From Exiguobacterium chiriqhucha RW-2 (lineage in GTDB: Bacteria; Bacillota; Bacilli; Exiguobacteriales; Exiguobacteriaceae), in contig NZ_ATCL01000021.1 of the NCBI RefSeq assembly GCF_000416965.1, positions 46,620 through 110,619 on the forward strand: a stretch of 64,000 bases of DNA, written 5' to 3'. Under the pieces are notes generated by a model. The model did not search any database. It saw nothing but the letters and a program-made list of their open reading frames with translations, and was not told the DNA's origin. Positions 16,830-24,205 of the stretch are shown piece by piece (within the stretch, counting starts at the first letter, position 1; each line of letters begins with the position of its first letter). Made by a program: the position numbers and the translations under genes.

Positions 16830-18718
16830 GCTTATTAACGATTGAAGGTATCCACAAAGAATTTGCAGATAAAGTGTTATTCGATGACGTCACGATGACG
16901 ATTCATCCAGGCAATCGCATCGGTGTGATTGGAGTCAACGGCTCCGGAAAATCGACGTTTTTAAAAATCGTCGCTGGCGTCGAGACGGCAGACCGCGGTT
17001 CGATGCAACATCCAAACGACTATCGGATTCGCTATTTGACGCAAACGGTCGATTTCGATCCGGGTCAAACGATTTTGGACGCCTTGTTCACGAGTGACAC
17101 CCCATCCGTTCAAGCATTGAAGCAATATGAACTGGCCCGCCAAGCACTCGAGGCAAACCCGACGAGTGAACAGTGGTTGGGACGCTTCATGAAAGCCCAA
17201 CAAGCAGTCGATGCAGCCGACGCTTGGGAGACAGAGGCCAAGTTGAAATCGATTTTGAATCGGCTCGGCCTTCCGGATGTGACGGCGGAAATCAGTTCGC
17301 TCTCCGGTGGACAGCAGAAACGGGTCGCTTTGGCCGCCGCCCTGCTCGATGAAGCCGACCTGTTGTTGCTCGATGAGCCGACAAACGAACTCGACGCCGA
17401 TACGATTGCTTGGCTCGAGACGGTTCTGGCCGATTATCGAGGCGCCATCTTACTCATCACCCACGACCGCTATTTCTTGAATCGAGTCACGAACCACATT
17501 CTCGAGATCGCCGACGGGACAAGTTATTTTTATGACGGGAACTATGAACTCTTCCTTGAAAAACGCGCCGAACGAAAAGCCCGGTCGCATTCGATGGAGC
17601 AGAAACGCCAAAACATCTTGCGCCGCGAGCTCGCCTGGTTGCGCCGAGGCGCCAAAGCCCGGACGACGAAACAGAAGGCGCGTATCCAACGCGTCGAAGA
17701 TTTGAAACACCAAGAGACGCTCGCCGAGGATGAGGCGCTCGAAGTGTCCGTCGGATCACGTCGTCTCGGGAAAAAAGTGATTGAAGTCGAGAACTTATCA
17801 TTCGGCTACGACGACAAGTTGCTCATCCAAGACTTCACGTGGTTGTTCGGACGACGTGAGCGGTACGGCATCGTCGGACCAAACGGTAGCGGGAAGACGA
17901 CGCTCATGAACTTGCTCGCCCATCGCCTTCAACCGACGCAAGGAACGGTCGTCCATGGCGAGACGGTCCATCTCGGCTATTACGGGCAACAAGTCGAGTT
18001 TGAGGACACATCGCGCCGCGTCATCGATGAGATTGAACGCATCGCTCAAGTCATTTATACGCCGGACGGCGAGACGATCACGGCCAGTCAGATGCTCGAA
18101 CGGTTCCTGTTCACCCCGGACGCGCAATACAAACCGATTGCCAAACTATCCGGTGGCGAGAAACGCCGCCTCGTCTTGCTCCGTATCTTGATGGACGAGC
18201 CGAACGTACTGTTTTTGGATGAACCGACGAACGACCTTGATACGGAGACACTGTCCGTCCTCGAGGACTACTTGGAGTCGTTCCCAGGTACGGTCATCGC
18301 CGTCAGTCACGATCGCTATTTCTTAGATCGGATTGCAGAGCAGCTCATCGCCTTCGAAGATGGGACGATCAACGTCTATCACGCCGAATACAGTGATTAC
18401 TTGGCCACACTCCAAGAACAGACGAAGCAACAAGTGAAGAAAGAATCGAAAGAAAAGAAAGAGCGTGTCAAAGTCGACGTCGTCAAATTCACTTTCAAAG
18501 AGCAGAAGGAATGGGAGACGATCGAGGAAGATATCGCTTCTCTCGAGTCCGAGATTGAAGCAGCGGAAGCTCGGCTCGCTATAGCCGGAAGCGACCTCGG
18601 CAAAGTGAATGAACTGTACGCCGAAATTGCCGCGTTGAAAGAAGCACTCGATGCGAAGATGGAGCGTTGGGAATATTTATCGGAGATTGATGAACAAATT
18701 CAAGCACAGAAGAAATGA
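16826..18718 (+). CDS. ABC-F ATPase, Uup/YfmR type
   Basis: 630 residues, two tandem ABC ATPase domains without membrane segments. Domain 1 has GVNGSGKST (about 35), LSGGQQKR and LLDEPTNELDADT. The interdomain linker has the RRELAWLRRGAKARTTKQKARI-type block (near 268-290) that reaches the ribosomal P-site in this family. Domain 2 has GPNGSGKTT, LSGGEKRR and FLDEPTNDLDTET. A C-terminal coiled coil (about 555-630) matches Uup/YfmR. The group acts in translation, aiding stalled ribosomes, rather than in drug efflux. It is coupled to plsC upstream. Confidence 0.9.
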   Translation: MSLLTIEGIHKEFADKVLFDDVTMTIHPGNRIGVIGVNGSGKSTFLKIVAGVETADRGSMQHPNDYRIRYLTQTVDFDPGQTILDALFTSDTPSVQALKQYELARQALEANPTSEQWLGRFMKAQQAVDAADAWETEAKLKSILNRLGLPDVTAEISSLSGGQQKRVALAAALLDEADLLLLDEPTNELDADTIAWLETVLADYRGAILLITHDRYFLNRVTNHILEIADGTSYFYDGNYELFLEKRAERKARSHSMEQKRQNILRRELAWLRRGAKARTTKQKARIQRVEDLKHQETLAEDEALEVSVGSRRLGKKVIEVENLSFGYDDKLLIQDFTWLFGRRERYGIVGPNGSGKTTLMNLLAHRLQPTQGTVVHGETVHLGYYGQQVEFEDTSRRVIDEIERIAQVIYTPDGETITASQMLERFLFTPDAQYKPIAKLSGGEKRRLVLLRILMDEPNVLFLDEPTNDLDTETLSVLEDYLESFPGTVIAVSHDRYFLDRIAEQLIAFEDGTINVYHAEYSDYLATLQEQTKQQVKKESKEKKERVKVDVVKFTFKEQKEWETIEEDIASLESEIEAAEARLAIAGSDLGKVNELYAEIAALKEALDAKMERWEYLSEIDEQIQAQKK

Positions 18719-18719
18719 A

Positions 18720-18751
18720 AACAAGGATCACGCGTCGGCGTGATCCTTGTT
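18720..18751. terminator. Bidirectional terminator, ABC-F / GNAT
   Basis: ACAAGGATCACGC (18721-18733) pairs with GCGTGATCCTTGT (18738-18750) around GTCG. It overlaps the last codons of the convergent GNAT gene. Confidence 0.8.
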
Positions 18752-19273
18752 TGTCGTATAGCCATATACATGCACATCGTGCGCGCGGTCGCCTTGTCGC
18801 ATATAGTGACGGAGCGTCCCTTCCCGCGAGAAGCCGTTCTTTTCGAGCATTTGTTGCGACGCGACGTTCTCGGTGAAGACGATGGCCCCGACCCGTTCCA
18901 TCTCGCCTGTCTGCGCGGCATAGCTTAACGCGGCCTGGAGTGCTTCGGTCGCATATCCGTGACGCCAATAGTTCGGGTGAATTTCATAGCCGACTTCGGC
19001 ACGTCGATGTCGCGGCGCTCGGTTATGGAATCCAATCGTTCCAATCAAGTCAGACGACTCTTTCGTCACGATGCCCCAGCGCATCACCGCACCGGATTCA
19101 ATCCCTTCGAGCATACCGGCTAGCATCTGTTGCGTCTCCACGATGGACGTGTGAGGTTCCATTCCGTAGTAGCGCAAGACGTTTGGGTCTGAAAAGATGG
19201 TAAACAGCCGTTCAGCGTCGGTCACGTCGAGTTGTCGTAATCGGAGCCGTTCCGTTTCAATCGTTGGAAGCAT
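18728..19273 (-). CDS. GNAT N-acetyltransferase, RimJ/RimL type
   Basis: 181 residues from the ATG at 19273, with AAAGGGTGA upstream; a GTG at 19282 overlapping the liaR stop is the alternative. Family features: ETERLRLRQLDVTDAERLF at the N-terminus, GTIGFHNR in the core, the acetyl-CoA loop YWRHGYATEA, and FTENVASQQMLEKNGFSREG near the C-terminus. This subgroup acetylates protein N-termini or small molecules; the substrate is unknown. It begins 5 bases after the liaR stop, so it is probably the last gene of the lia operon, which is unusual. Confidence 0.88.
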   Translation of the reverse strand: MLPTIETERLRLRQLDVTDAERLFTIFSDPNVLRYYGMEPHTSIVETQQMLAGMLEGIESGAVMRWGIVTKESSDLIGTIGFHNRAPRHRRAEVGYEIHPNYWRHGYATEALQAALSYAAQTGEMERVGAIVFTENVASQQMLEKNGFSREGTLRHYMRQGDRAHDVHVYGYTTNKDHADA

Positions 19274-19278
19274 CCCGT

Positions 19279-19914
19279 TCACCCTTTACTGACGATGTTA
19301 TGTTGAAATGCATAGACGACAGCTTGCGTCCGGTCATAGACGTCGAGCTTCGTCAAAATGTTGGAGACGTGCGTCTTTACCGTCTTCAACGAGATGTATA
19401 GTTCATCGGCGATGACTTGGTTCGACTTTCCTTCTGCCATCAACTGCAAAATCTCACGTTCCCGGGCCGTTAGACTCTCGTGCAACGTCTTTTCCGGGTG
19501 ACGGAGCCGCTCGAGCATCTTGCCCGTCACTTGGGCGGCCATGACGGGATTGCCCGCTGCCGTTTGACGAATCGCATCAGCGATCTCATTGGCGTTTGCC
19601 GTCTTCAAGACGTAACTCATCGCCCCGGCCTCGATGACGGGATACACTTTCTCATCATCTAAGAAGCTCGTCACGACCAAGATTTTAGCGTCTTTCCAAC
19701 TCGCCTTGATCCGTTTTGTCGACTCGACCCCATCGACAGGTTCCATTACTAAATCCATCAAGACCACATCCGGCTTTTCTTGGATCGCGAGTTCCGCTCC
19801 AGTCGCGCCGTCCGATGCCTCTCCGACGACTTCGATGTCAGGCTGCGTCGACAAGAACGCCGAGACTCCGGCCCGCACCATCTCATGGTCATCAATCAAT
19901 ACGACTCGAATCAT
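19279..19914 (-). CDS. liaR: Response regulator LiaR (NarL/LuxR type)
   Basis: 211 residues. The receiver domain (1-120) has the phosphoacceptor Asp in KPDVVLMDLVMEP (about 54), Thr/Ser in VVTSFLD and Lys in YVLKTA. The C-terminal LuxR-type helix-turn-helix (about 148-205) has LTAREREILQLMAEGKSN and LYISLKTVKTHVSNIL. LiaR/VraR regulators induce the cell-envelope stress response. The start overlaps the liaS stop by 4 bases. Assignment to Lia is based on the adjacent liaS, liaF, liaH and liaI. Confidence 0.93.
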   Translation of the reverse strand: MIRVVLIDDHEMVRAGVSAFLSTQPDIEVVGEASDGATGAELAIQEKPDVVLMDLVMEPVDGVESTKRIKASWKDAKILVVTSFLDDEKVYPVIEAGAMSYVLKTANANEIADAIRQTAAGNPVMAAQVTGKMLERLRHPEKTLHESLTAREREILQLMAEGKSNQVIADELYISLKTVKTHVSNILTKLDVYDRTQAVVYAFQHNIVSKG

Positions 19915-20939
19915 TGTAACCCCTCCACTTGTTGTTTCACACGCACTTCAATCTGAGTACCGACGCCGGGCACACTGACGAGTCGTAACGTCCCGCCGAC
20001 CTCAGCCGTCCTCTCTCTTATCGATTGTAAGCCATATGAGGCGACTTGTGTATCATCGACATTAAAGCCGATGCCGTCGTCGTTTATTTTTAAGATGACC
20101 GTCTGTTGCACGGTCCGCATTTCGATTTCGAGTCGCTTCGCTTTCGCATGTCGAAGCGTATTGCTGATCGCTTCTTGAACGATACGGAACAGTTCATTTT
20201 CGGTGTGACGCGACAACTCGACTTCTTCGAGGCGCCAGATAAGTTCGGTCGACTGTTTGCGCGACAGCTCTTCTAACAATCGCTCGATACCCGTCTTGAG
20301 CGTCATCCCTTCAAGTTCGACCGGACGAAGTTGCAATAAGAGCGAGCGCATTTCGGCCTGAGCCGTTTGCGCCATCACTTCGACTTGTTCGATTTGTTTG
20401 GCGGCCACGTCCGGCTTCGCCTCAATCGTCTGCTTGGCTGCCGTCGTCATCATCGAGATGGCGTACAGTTGCTGGCTGACCGAGTCATGTAACTCTCGGG
20501 CGACACGGCGCCGCTCCTCAACGACGGCTTCACTGCGCGCTTCCTCGACACTGACAGGCCGGTCACCGACCCGTTTCGCCATCTCGACCATTTCTGCGCG
20601 CTGTTTCGAGATGCGTGCAATCCGTTCGAGTGTATCGCGATAAGGCGACAGCGGCCGGAACGTGATTTCTTTTTGATTCTCGAGCTTCCATAAGGCAATC
20701 GCCACTTCCCGGAAGTCACGGCGCAAATAAAAGTACGAACCGACCCCGAACACGCTACCAATCAAGACGGCGATGACGAGGATAGACACACCGAAAGGCA
20801 ACCCTTCTTCACGTGTGAACAAATCTCGGAGTGAAGTCGAGTCACCTATTAAAAATGCAATCGTGACGAACAGTGCCGTCAAGAGGCTACTGAACAGTTG
20901 ATGCCAGACAACGGTCCTTGGATACGAGTCCTTCTTCAT
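19911..20939 (-). CDS. liaS: Sensor histidine kinase LiaS
   Basis: 342 residues. Two N-terminal membrane helices (about 12-30 and 48-68) with a short extracellular loop, the intramembrane-sensing layout of LiaS/VraS. The HisKA_3 phosphoacceptor is in ARELHDSVSQQLYAISM (about His150). The ATPase domain has ISNTLRHAKA (N box), DDGIGFN (G1) and YGLQSIRERT. It is translationally coupled to both liaF (upstream) and liaR (downstream) by 4-base overlaps. It senses lipid II-cycle and membrane damage in relatives, with LiaF as its inhibitor. Confidence 0.93.
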   Translation of the reverse strand: MKKDSYPRTVVWHQLFSSLLTALFVTIAFLIGDSTSLRDLFTREEGLPFGVSILVIAVLIGSVFGVGSYFYLRRDFREVAIALWKLENQKEITFRPLSPYRDTLERIARISKQRAEMVEMAKRVGDRPVSVEEARSEAVVEERRRVARELHDSVSQQLYAISMMTTAAKQTIEAKPDVAAKQIEQVEVMAQTAQAEMRSLLLQLRPVELEGMTLKTGIERLLEELSRKQSTELIWRLEEVELSRHTENELFRIVQEAISNTLRHAKAKRLEIEMRTVQQTVILKINDDGIGFNVDDTQVASYGLQSIRERTAEVGGTLRLVSVPGVGTQIEVRVKQQVEGLQ

Positions 20940-21628
20940 ACAGTCATCACCTCGACACTTCCGCTCATGAGCACGATATGAATCCGGACTTTTCGCGTCG
21001 CTGACGCGTAATCGTCCGATGCCGTATAAAAGCGACGATTGAACACGGGCGAATAATTCGATTCGTCGACTTGAATCTTGCCGAACCCGATCGAGGCGTC
21101 AATCGAGTAATCGTAACCTGCCGGAATGAGAATCCGGATATCCCCGGCGAGCCCATTCAACAGTAAGAACGTCTCTCCTTCCGGAATAATCGCGCGCGAC
21201 AAGTCGAGTTCGACGTCACGCAACAAGAAAAATTCATTCGTGTCTTGGAGCACGTAGTGACCACTTTCCTTTGTTCCGAACGTAAACGCCTGTTCTTGCC
21301 GGATGTGCGACTTGAATCGGCTCGATTCGAGCGGACGGTTTTTATACAGCCGATAACCGAACATGAGCAATAGACCCGACAACACGAAACCAAATGCCGC
21401 CGACGAAAAGATGAGTCCGACGAGCATGATGCCGCCAATCCCGTAAAAGATATAGCTGACCGGCTGATTGCCTTTGCGGCTGAAACGTCGTCCGATATAA
21501 AGCAACAATAACGGGACGACCATGCTGAAGAGGACGCTGTTTCCACCCGTCACGATATCGATAAATAGTCCAATGGCAAACAAAATAATCATGAATCCGA
21601 TGATTTGGCGTGTGTTCCAACGTTCCAC
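20936..21628 (-). CDS. liaF: LiaF, negative regulator of LiaRS
   Basis: 230 residues from the GTG at 21628, with GAGAGGGGGA upstream; the open frame runs to 21700 but without an SD and across a hairpin. Three to four hydrophobic segments fill the first 110 residues. A soluble beta-rich domain follows (about 120-230, cell-wall-active antibiotics response domain) with VELDLSRAIIPEGE, GDIRILIPAGYD and GKIQVDES. LiaF keeps LiaS inactive until envelope stress. It overlaps liaS by 4 bases. Confidence 0.9.
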   Translation of the reverse strand: MERWNTRQIIGFMIILFAIGLFIDIVTGGNSVLFSMVVPLLLLYIGRRFSRKGNQPVSYIFYGIGGIMLVGLIFSSAAFGFVLSGLLLMFGYRLYKNRPLESSRFKSHIRQEQAFTFGTKESGHYVLQDTNEFFLLRDVELDLSRAIIPEGETFLLLNGLAGDIRILIPAGYDYSIDASIGFGKIQVDESNYSPVFNRRFYTASDDYASATRKVRIHIVLMSGSVEVMTV

Positions 21629-21670
21629 GTTGCTTCCCCCTCTCTGACAGTATGTACAATGAAGCAAAGA

Positions 21671-21704
21671 AGCGATGGCCCAACTCATTCGCCGGACCAT
21701 CGCT
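21671..21704 (-). terminator. Partial terminator between liaH and liaF
   Basis: AGCGATGG (21671-21678) pairs with CCATCGCT (21697-21704). On the minus strand it is followed by a U-rich but broken tract (TTCTTTGC). It lies in the 87-base gap between liaH and liaF and would explain high liaIH but low liaFSR mRNA. The arrangement parallels the liaIH/liaGFSR split in Bacillus. Confidence 0.5.
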
Positions 21705-21715
21705 GAACCGTTACG

Positions 21716-22375
21716 TCAGTCTTGTTTGAATCGACGCTCAAGTTCTTTTAGTTTTGCTTCGAAATCATCTTCGTCCGCTGCATCGATTTTCTCTTCAGCG
21801 GCCGGTTCTTGCTTCTTCTCTTCTTCCGTGAACGGATGAGTCTTCGACGTCTCCGCTCCGAAGATTTGATCGAGCGCACCTTTCAATAAATCCAGGTTCT
21901 CTCGCATCGCGAACTCATAGCGTTTGTTTTGCATCTCATCGAGTTTCAGTCGCATCTCGAGGGCACGGCGCTCGAGGGCATCGAGTTCGCGCGCTCCTTC
22001 GTCGAGCAACCCTTCAAAGTAACGATACTGCTCACCGTAATGCTTCGACTCGAGCGCGGCCCGCTCCGCGAGTTTTTCTTCGCCCGCTTGTTTGGCGAGC
22101 TCGGTCTGCTCGTAACGCTTATCCGCCATCAGTTTAGCGTCATCACGTTTTGTCGCCAGCTCATCGAGGAGCGCCTTTTGACGTTCGACGAGACGTTCGA
22201 CAGACATCGCTTCTTTTTCAGCACCACGGATGTGGCGGTTCAACTCGGCCTCCCCGCTCGAACGCGGTGCCGAACGTGGACCCTCTTTATCTTGGAACTT
22301 CTTCATCTCTTTCGACAATTCTTTCGTCAACTCGTTAGCTAAATCACGAAACTGGTCAAATGGTGTTTTCATCAT
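21716..22375 (-). CDS. liaH: PspA/IM30 family protein LiaH
   Basis: 219 residues, almost entirely charged helix with no hydrophobic segment, in keeping with the coiled-coil ESCRT-III-like PspA/IM30/LiaH fold. The N-terminal amphipathic helix (FDQFRDLANELTKEL) is the expected membrane-contact element. Its centre (about 50-170) carries the long coiled coil with ERLVERQKALLDELATKRD. The C-terminal 50 residues are acidic and Lys-rich. It starts at ATG 22375 or 22372 after AGGAGG. It is 19 bases downstream of liaI and is the likely main effector of the Lia response. Confidence 0.85.
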   Translation of the reverse strand: MMKTPFDQFRDLANELTKELSKEMKKFQDKEGPRSAPRSSGEAELNRHIRGAEKEAMSVERLVERQKALLDELATKRDDAKLMADKRYEQTELAKQAGEEKLAERAALESKHYGEQYRYFEGLLDEGARELDALERRALEMRLKLDEMQNKRYEFAMRENLDLLKGALDQIFGAETSKTHPFTEEEKKQEPAAEEKIDAADEDDFEAKLKELERRFKQD

Positions 22376-22394
22376 AATATCCTCCTTGTGAAGC

Positions 22395-22778
22395 TTAGCG
22401 ACGGTTTACAAACTTCTGCCACACTTGATCAAACGATTGAAAGCTGCTCCGGTTCGCACGCGAGCCGTCCGCATTCAAAATCTCGACGTCTTGTTTTTGG
22501 TTGGCATACATCATATACCCTTTAAACAATACCCATGCCACCACAATTCCGATCAACGCCCAAATATTCGATAAAATTGTGATGATCCCGATCACGGCAA
22601 GCGCGCCGTAACCGATTTTTGCGCCGACATGTGTCACGGCCATGAATCTGACTCCAGCCCACAGTGCTAAGAGCGCCCCCAAACCGAACATGATCATATT
22701 CGGTAAAAAGCCGATTAGAACGAGAACTAAAGAGATCGCGGCCACGATGAACAACACTTGTTTCACCTGGCGATTCAT
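22395..22778 (-). CDS. liaI: LiaI-like small membrane protein
   Basis: 127 residues. Hydrophobic segments at about 8-27, 29-47, 53-72 and 73-90 are followed by a polar C-terminus (YMMYANQKQDVEIL... to FVNRR). Length and position directly before liaH match LiaI, the membrane anchor that recruits LiaH in Bacillus. Sequence-level identity to LiaI is not something I can verify by eye, so the name rests largely on synteny. The start has GGAGGG upstream. It is the first gene of the lia operon. Confidence 0.75.
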   Translation of the reverse strand: MNRQVKQVLFIVAAISLVLVLIGFLPNMIMFGLGALLALWAGVRFMAVTHVGAKIGYGALAVIGIITILSNIWALIGIVVAWVLFKGYMMYANQKQDVEILNADGSRANRSSFQSFDQVWQKFVNRR

Positions 22779-22811
22779 CTATCATCCCTCCTCGTTAAGT
22801 ACACTCTTATC

Positions 22812-22876
22812 ATAATACGTTATTTTTTATAGCGCGACGAGCGCAAGGCCCGTTTTCCCTCGGTCTATAGACTGAG
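22812..22876 (-). promoter_or_regulatory. liaI promoter with LiaR-like palindrome
   Basis: On the minus strand a -10 TATTAT lies at 22812-22817 with a poor -35, as expected of an activated promoter. Upstream is an 18-bp palindrome, CTCGGTCTATAGACTGAG (22859-22876), with eight of nine pairs matching. Its centre is about 60 bases upstream of the predicted start. Its GTCT/AGAC core resembles LiaR/VraR boxes. It is also about 46 bases upstream of the divergent rsgA start. Confidence 0.5.
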
Positions 22877-22901
22877 ATGATAGCGTTCTCAAATCCTGTG
22901 C

Positions 22902-22907
22902 TATACT
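22902..22907 (+). promoter_or_regulatory. rsgA extended -10 promoter
   Basis: TATACT preceded by TGC (TGN-TATACT) forms an extended -10 element; no good -35 is seen. Transcription from about 22914 would give a 109-base leader holding the leader ORF and hairpins. Confidence 0.5.
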
Positions 22908-22939
22908 AAAGGCATCGAACAATGAAAGGATGATGTTTT

Positions 22940-23008
22940 ATGAGCACCGTATTCAACGCAGTATACACCTTGTCAGCCAATCGGAGGGCGACTGTCCTCC
23001 ATCACTAA
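22940..23008 (+). CDS. Leader peptide upstream of rsgA (22 aa)
   Basis: ATG at 22940 with AAAGGATG about 8 bases upstream, TAA at 23006-23008, 22 codons. The peptide starts MSTVFNAVYT and ends with two Arg and two His residues (NRRATVLHH). Its last codons form both arms of the first hairpin described below. The stop lies just before the rsgA SD, so post-termination ribosomes could reinitiate. Too short for homology-based support; the SD and hairpin placement are the evidence. Confidence 0.45.
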   Translation: MSTVFNAVYTLSANRRATVLHH

Positions 23009-23017
23009 GAGGAGGAT
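22983..23017 (+). promoter_or_regulatory. Mutually exclusive hairpins before rsgA (candidate translation attenuator)
   Basis: CCTCC (22996-23000) can pair in two ways. With the upstream GGAGG (22983-22987) it makes a 7-bp stem with a GACT loop (22983-23000). With the downstream GGAGG, the rsgA SD (23011-23015), it makes a 7-bp stem including one G-U (22994-23017) that hides the ribosome binding site. The two cannot coexist, which is the layout of leader-peptide translation attenuators. Confidence 0.5.
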
Positions 23018-23022
23018 TCTAT

Positions 23023-23997
23023 TTGAATCAAACAACAATCACAACGGGGCGTGTCACGGCACAGTTCCAACATATGTACACGGTCACGACCGAAAATGCA
23101 GCCTACACGTGCAGCGTCACCGGGAAATTCCGACATGAGGCTGAAAGCGAGCGCGACTATCCGGTCATCGGTGACTTCGTCGAGTTCACCGTTCGCGAAC
23201 ACGGTCAAGGCGTAATTCGACGTCTCCTTGAACGGCGCACTGTCCTATCACGGGCAGCCGCCGGCAACGAGACGCGCGAACAGCTGATCTGTGCGAACGT
23301 CGACTTTATCTTAATCACGATGGCGTGCGGACACGATTTCAATCTGCGTCGGCTCGAGCGTTACTCGCTCGCCGCGTGGGAAACTGGCGCCACGCCGTTC
23401 ATCGTCTTGACGAAATCGGACCAAGTCGACAACGCAGATGCACTCGTCGACGAACTTACGTTGACAGTGCCTGGGGTCGACGTCTTCCCTGTCAGTTCAG
23501 TCACTGGTGACGGCGTCGAAGCGTTGCGAGCCGCACTGCCGAGCGGAAGCACCATCGTGCTCGTCGGCTCGTCCGGTGTCGGGAAATCGACGCTGACGAA
23601 CGCGCTCGCCGGGACGACCGTCGCCGAGACACAGGCCGTCCGCGAGAGCGATGAACGCGGCAAGCATACGACGACGCATCGCGAACTGTTCCAGATTGAC
23701 GATTTGTTCGTCATCGATACACCGGGGATGCGTGAATTTGGCCTTTGGGACGGGGCCGATCACCTCGACGATACGTTTCGGGATATCGAGGCGCTCGCCG
23801 AGGCGTGTCGGTTCCGGGACTGTTCACACCAGACCGAACCCGGTTGTGCGGTCCGCAAGGCGATTGAAACCGGGATGCTCGACGCGAAGCGCTATCAAAG
23901 CTTCGTCAAGCTCGAGCGTGAACTCCGCTACGCCGAAAAACGACAAGCGGAAGCGGCTCGTCTCGCCGAGAAGAAGAAACGAAAAACGAAAGCTTAA
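23023..23997 (+). CDS. rsgA: Ribosome small-subunit-dependent GTPase A
   Basis: 324 residues from the TTG at 23023, which follows AAGAGGAGG at 7 bases; the open frame extends to 22930 with no proper SD. An OB-fold lies at the N-terminus (about 5-75). The circularly permuted GTPase domain shows LTKSD (G4) before GSSGVGKSTL (G1), then the KHTTTHRELF and DTPGMREFGL motifs. The C-terminal zinc finger is Cys-x4-Cys-x-His-x5-Cys (CRFRDCSHQTEPGC). RsgA checks late 30S assembly. Confidence 0.93.
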   Translation: MNQTTITTGRVTAQFQHMYTVTTENAAYTCSVTGKFRHEAESERDYPVIGDFVEFTVREHGQGVIRRLLERRTVLSRAAAGNETREQLICANVDFILITMACGHDFNLRRLERYSLAAWETGATPFIVLTKSDQVDNADALVDELTLTVPGVDVFPVSSVTGDGVEALRAALPSGSTIVLVGSSGVGKSTLTNALAGTTVAETQAVRESDERGKHTTTHRELFQIDDLFVIDTPGMREFGLWDGADHLDDTFRDIEALAEACRFRDCSHQTEPGCAVRKAIETGMLDAKRYQSFVKLERELRYAEKRQAEAARLAEKKKRKTKA

Positions 23998-24003
23998 TCT
24001 ACG

Positions 24004-24038
24004 AAAGGAGTCACAGAAAAACTGTGGCTCCTTTTTTG
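24004..24038 (+). terminator. rsgA terminator
   Basis: AAAGGAGTCACAG (24004-24016) pairs with 24022-24034 (one G-U) around five A residues, then a T-run. Confidence 0.9.
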
Positions 24039-24128
24039 ACCTTCCTGACCTAGCACCAAGTCCTATCAGCAATCCGACATTTGTGAACAACCGTTCAGAA
24101 ATAGTTCGCCCAAATGCAGGTAAAACCC

Positions 24129-24157
24129 TCGAAAGTAAGCGGTTTCTCCGTTACAAT
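24129..24157 (+). promoter_or_regulatory. Promoter of the malic enzyme gene
   Basis: -35-like TCGAAA (24129-24134), 17-base spacer, -10 TACAAT (24152-24157). The start codon is 49 bases downstream of the -10. Confidence 0.5.
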
Positions 24158-24205
24158 GGACTCGTATTGTCACAGATTAAAATCGCTAATTATAGGGAGA
24201 GACTT

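Noticed and set aside
22891..22904. A 14-base identity (AAATCCTGTGCTAT) between the rsgA and tRNA-Gly promoters
   Set aside because: Exact 14-mers recur by chance several times in 64 kb on both strands; it partly reflects the extended -10. Worth noting but not evidence of a shared regulator.
24133..24148. cre-like sequence in the malic enzyme promoter spacer
   Set aside because: Only 11 of 14 positions match, with two errors in the conserved right end.
23651..24205. Long N-terminal extension of the malic enzyme reading frame back into rsgA
   Set aside because: The extension overlaps rsgA in another frame and crosses the rsgA terminator and a plausible promoter. ATG 24206 has an SD and gives the normal family length.
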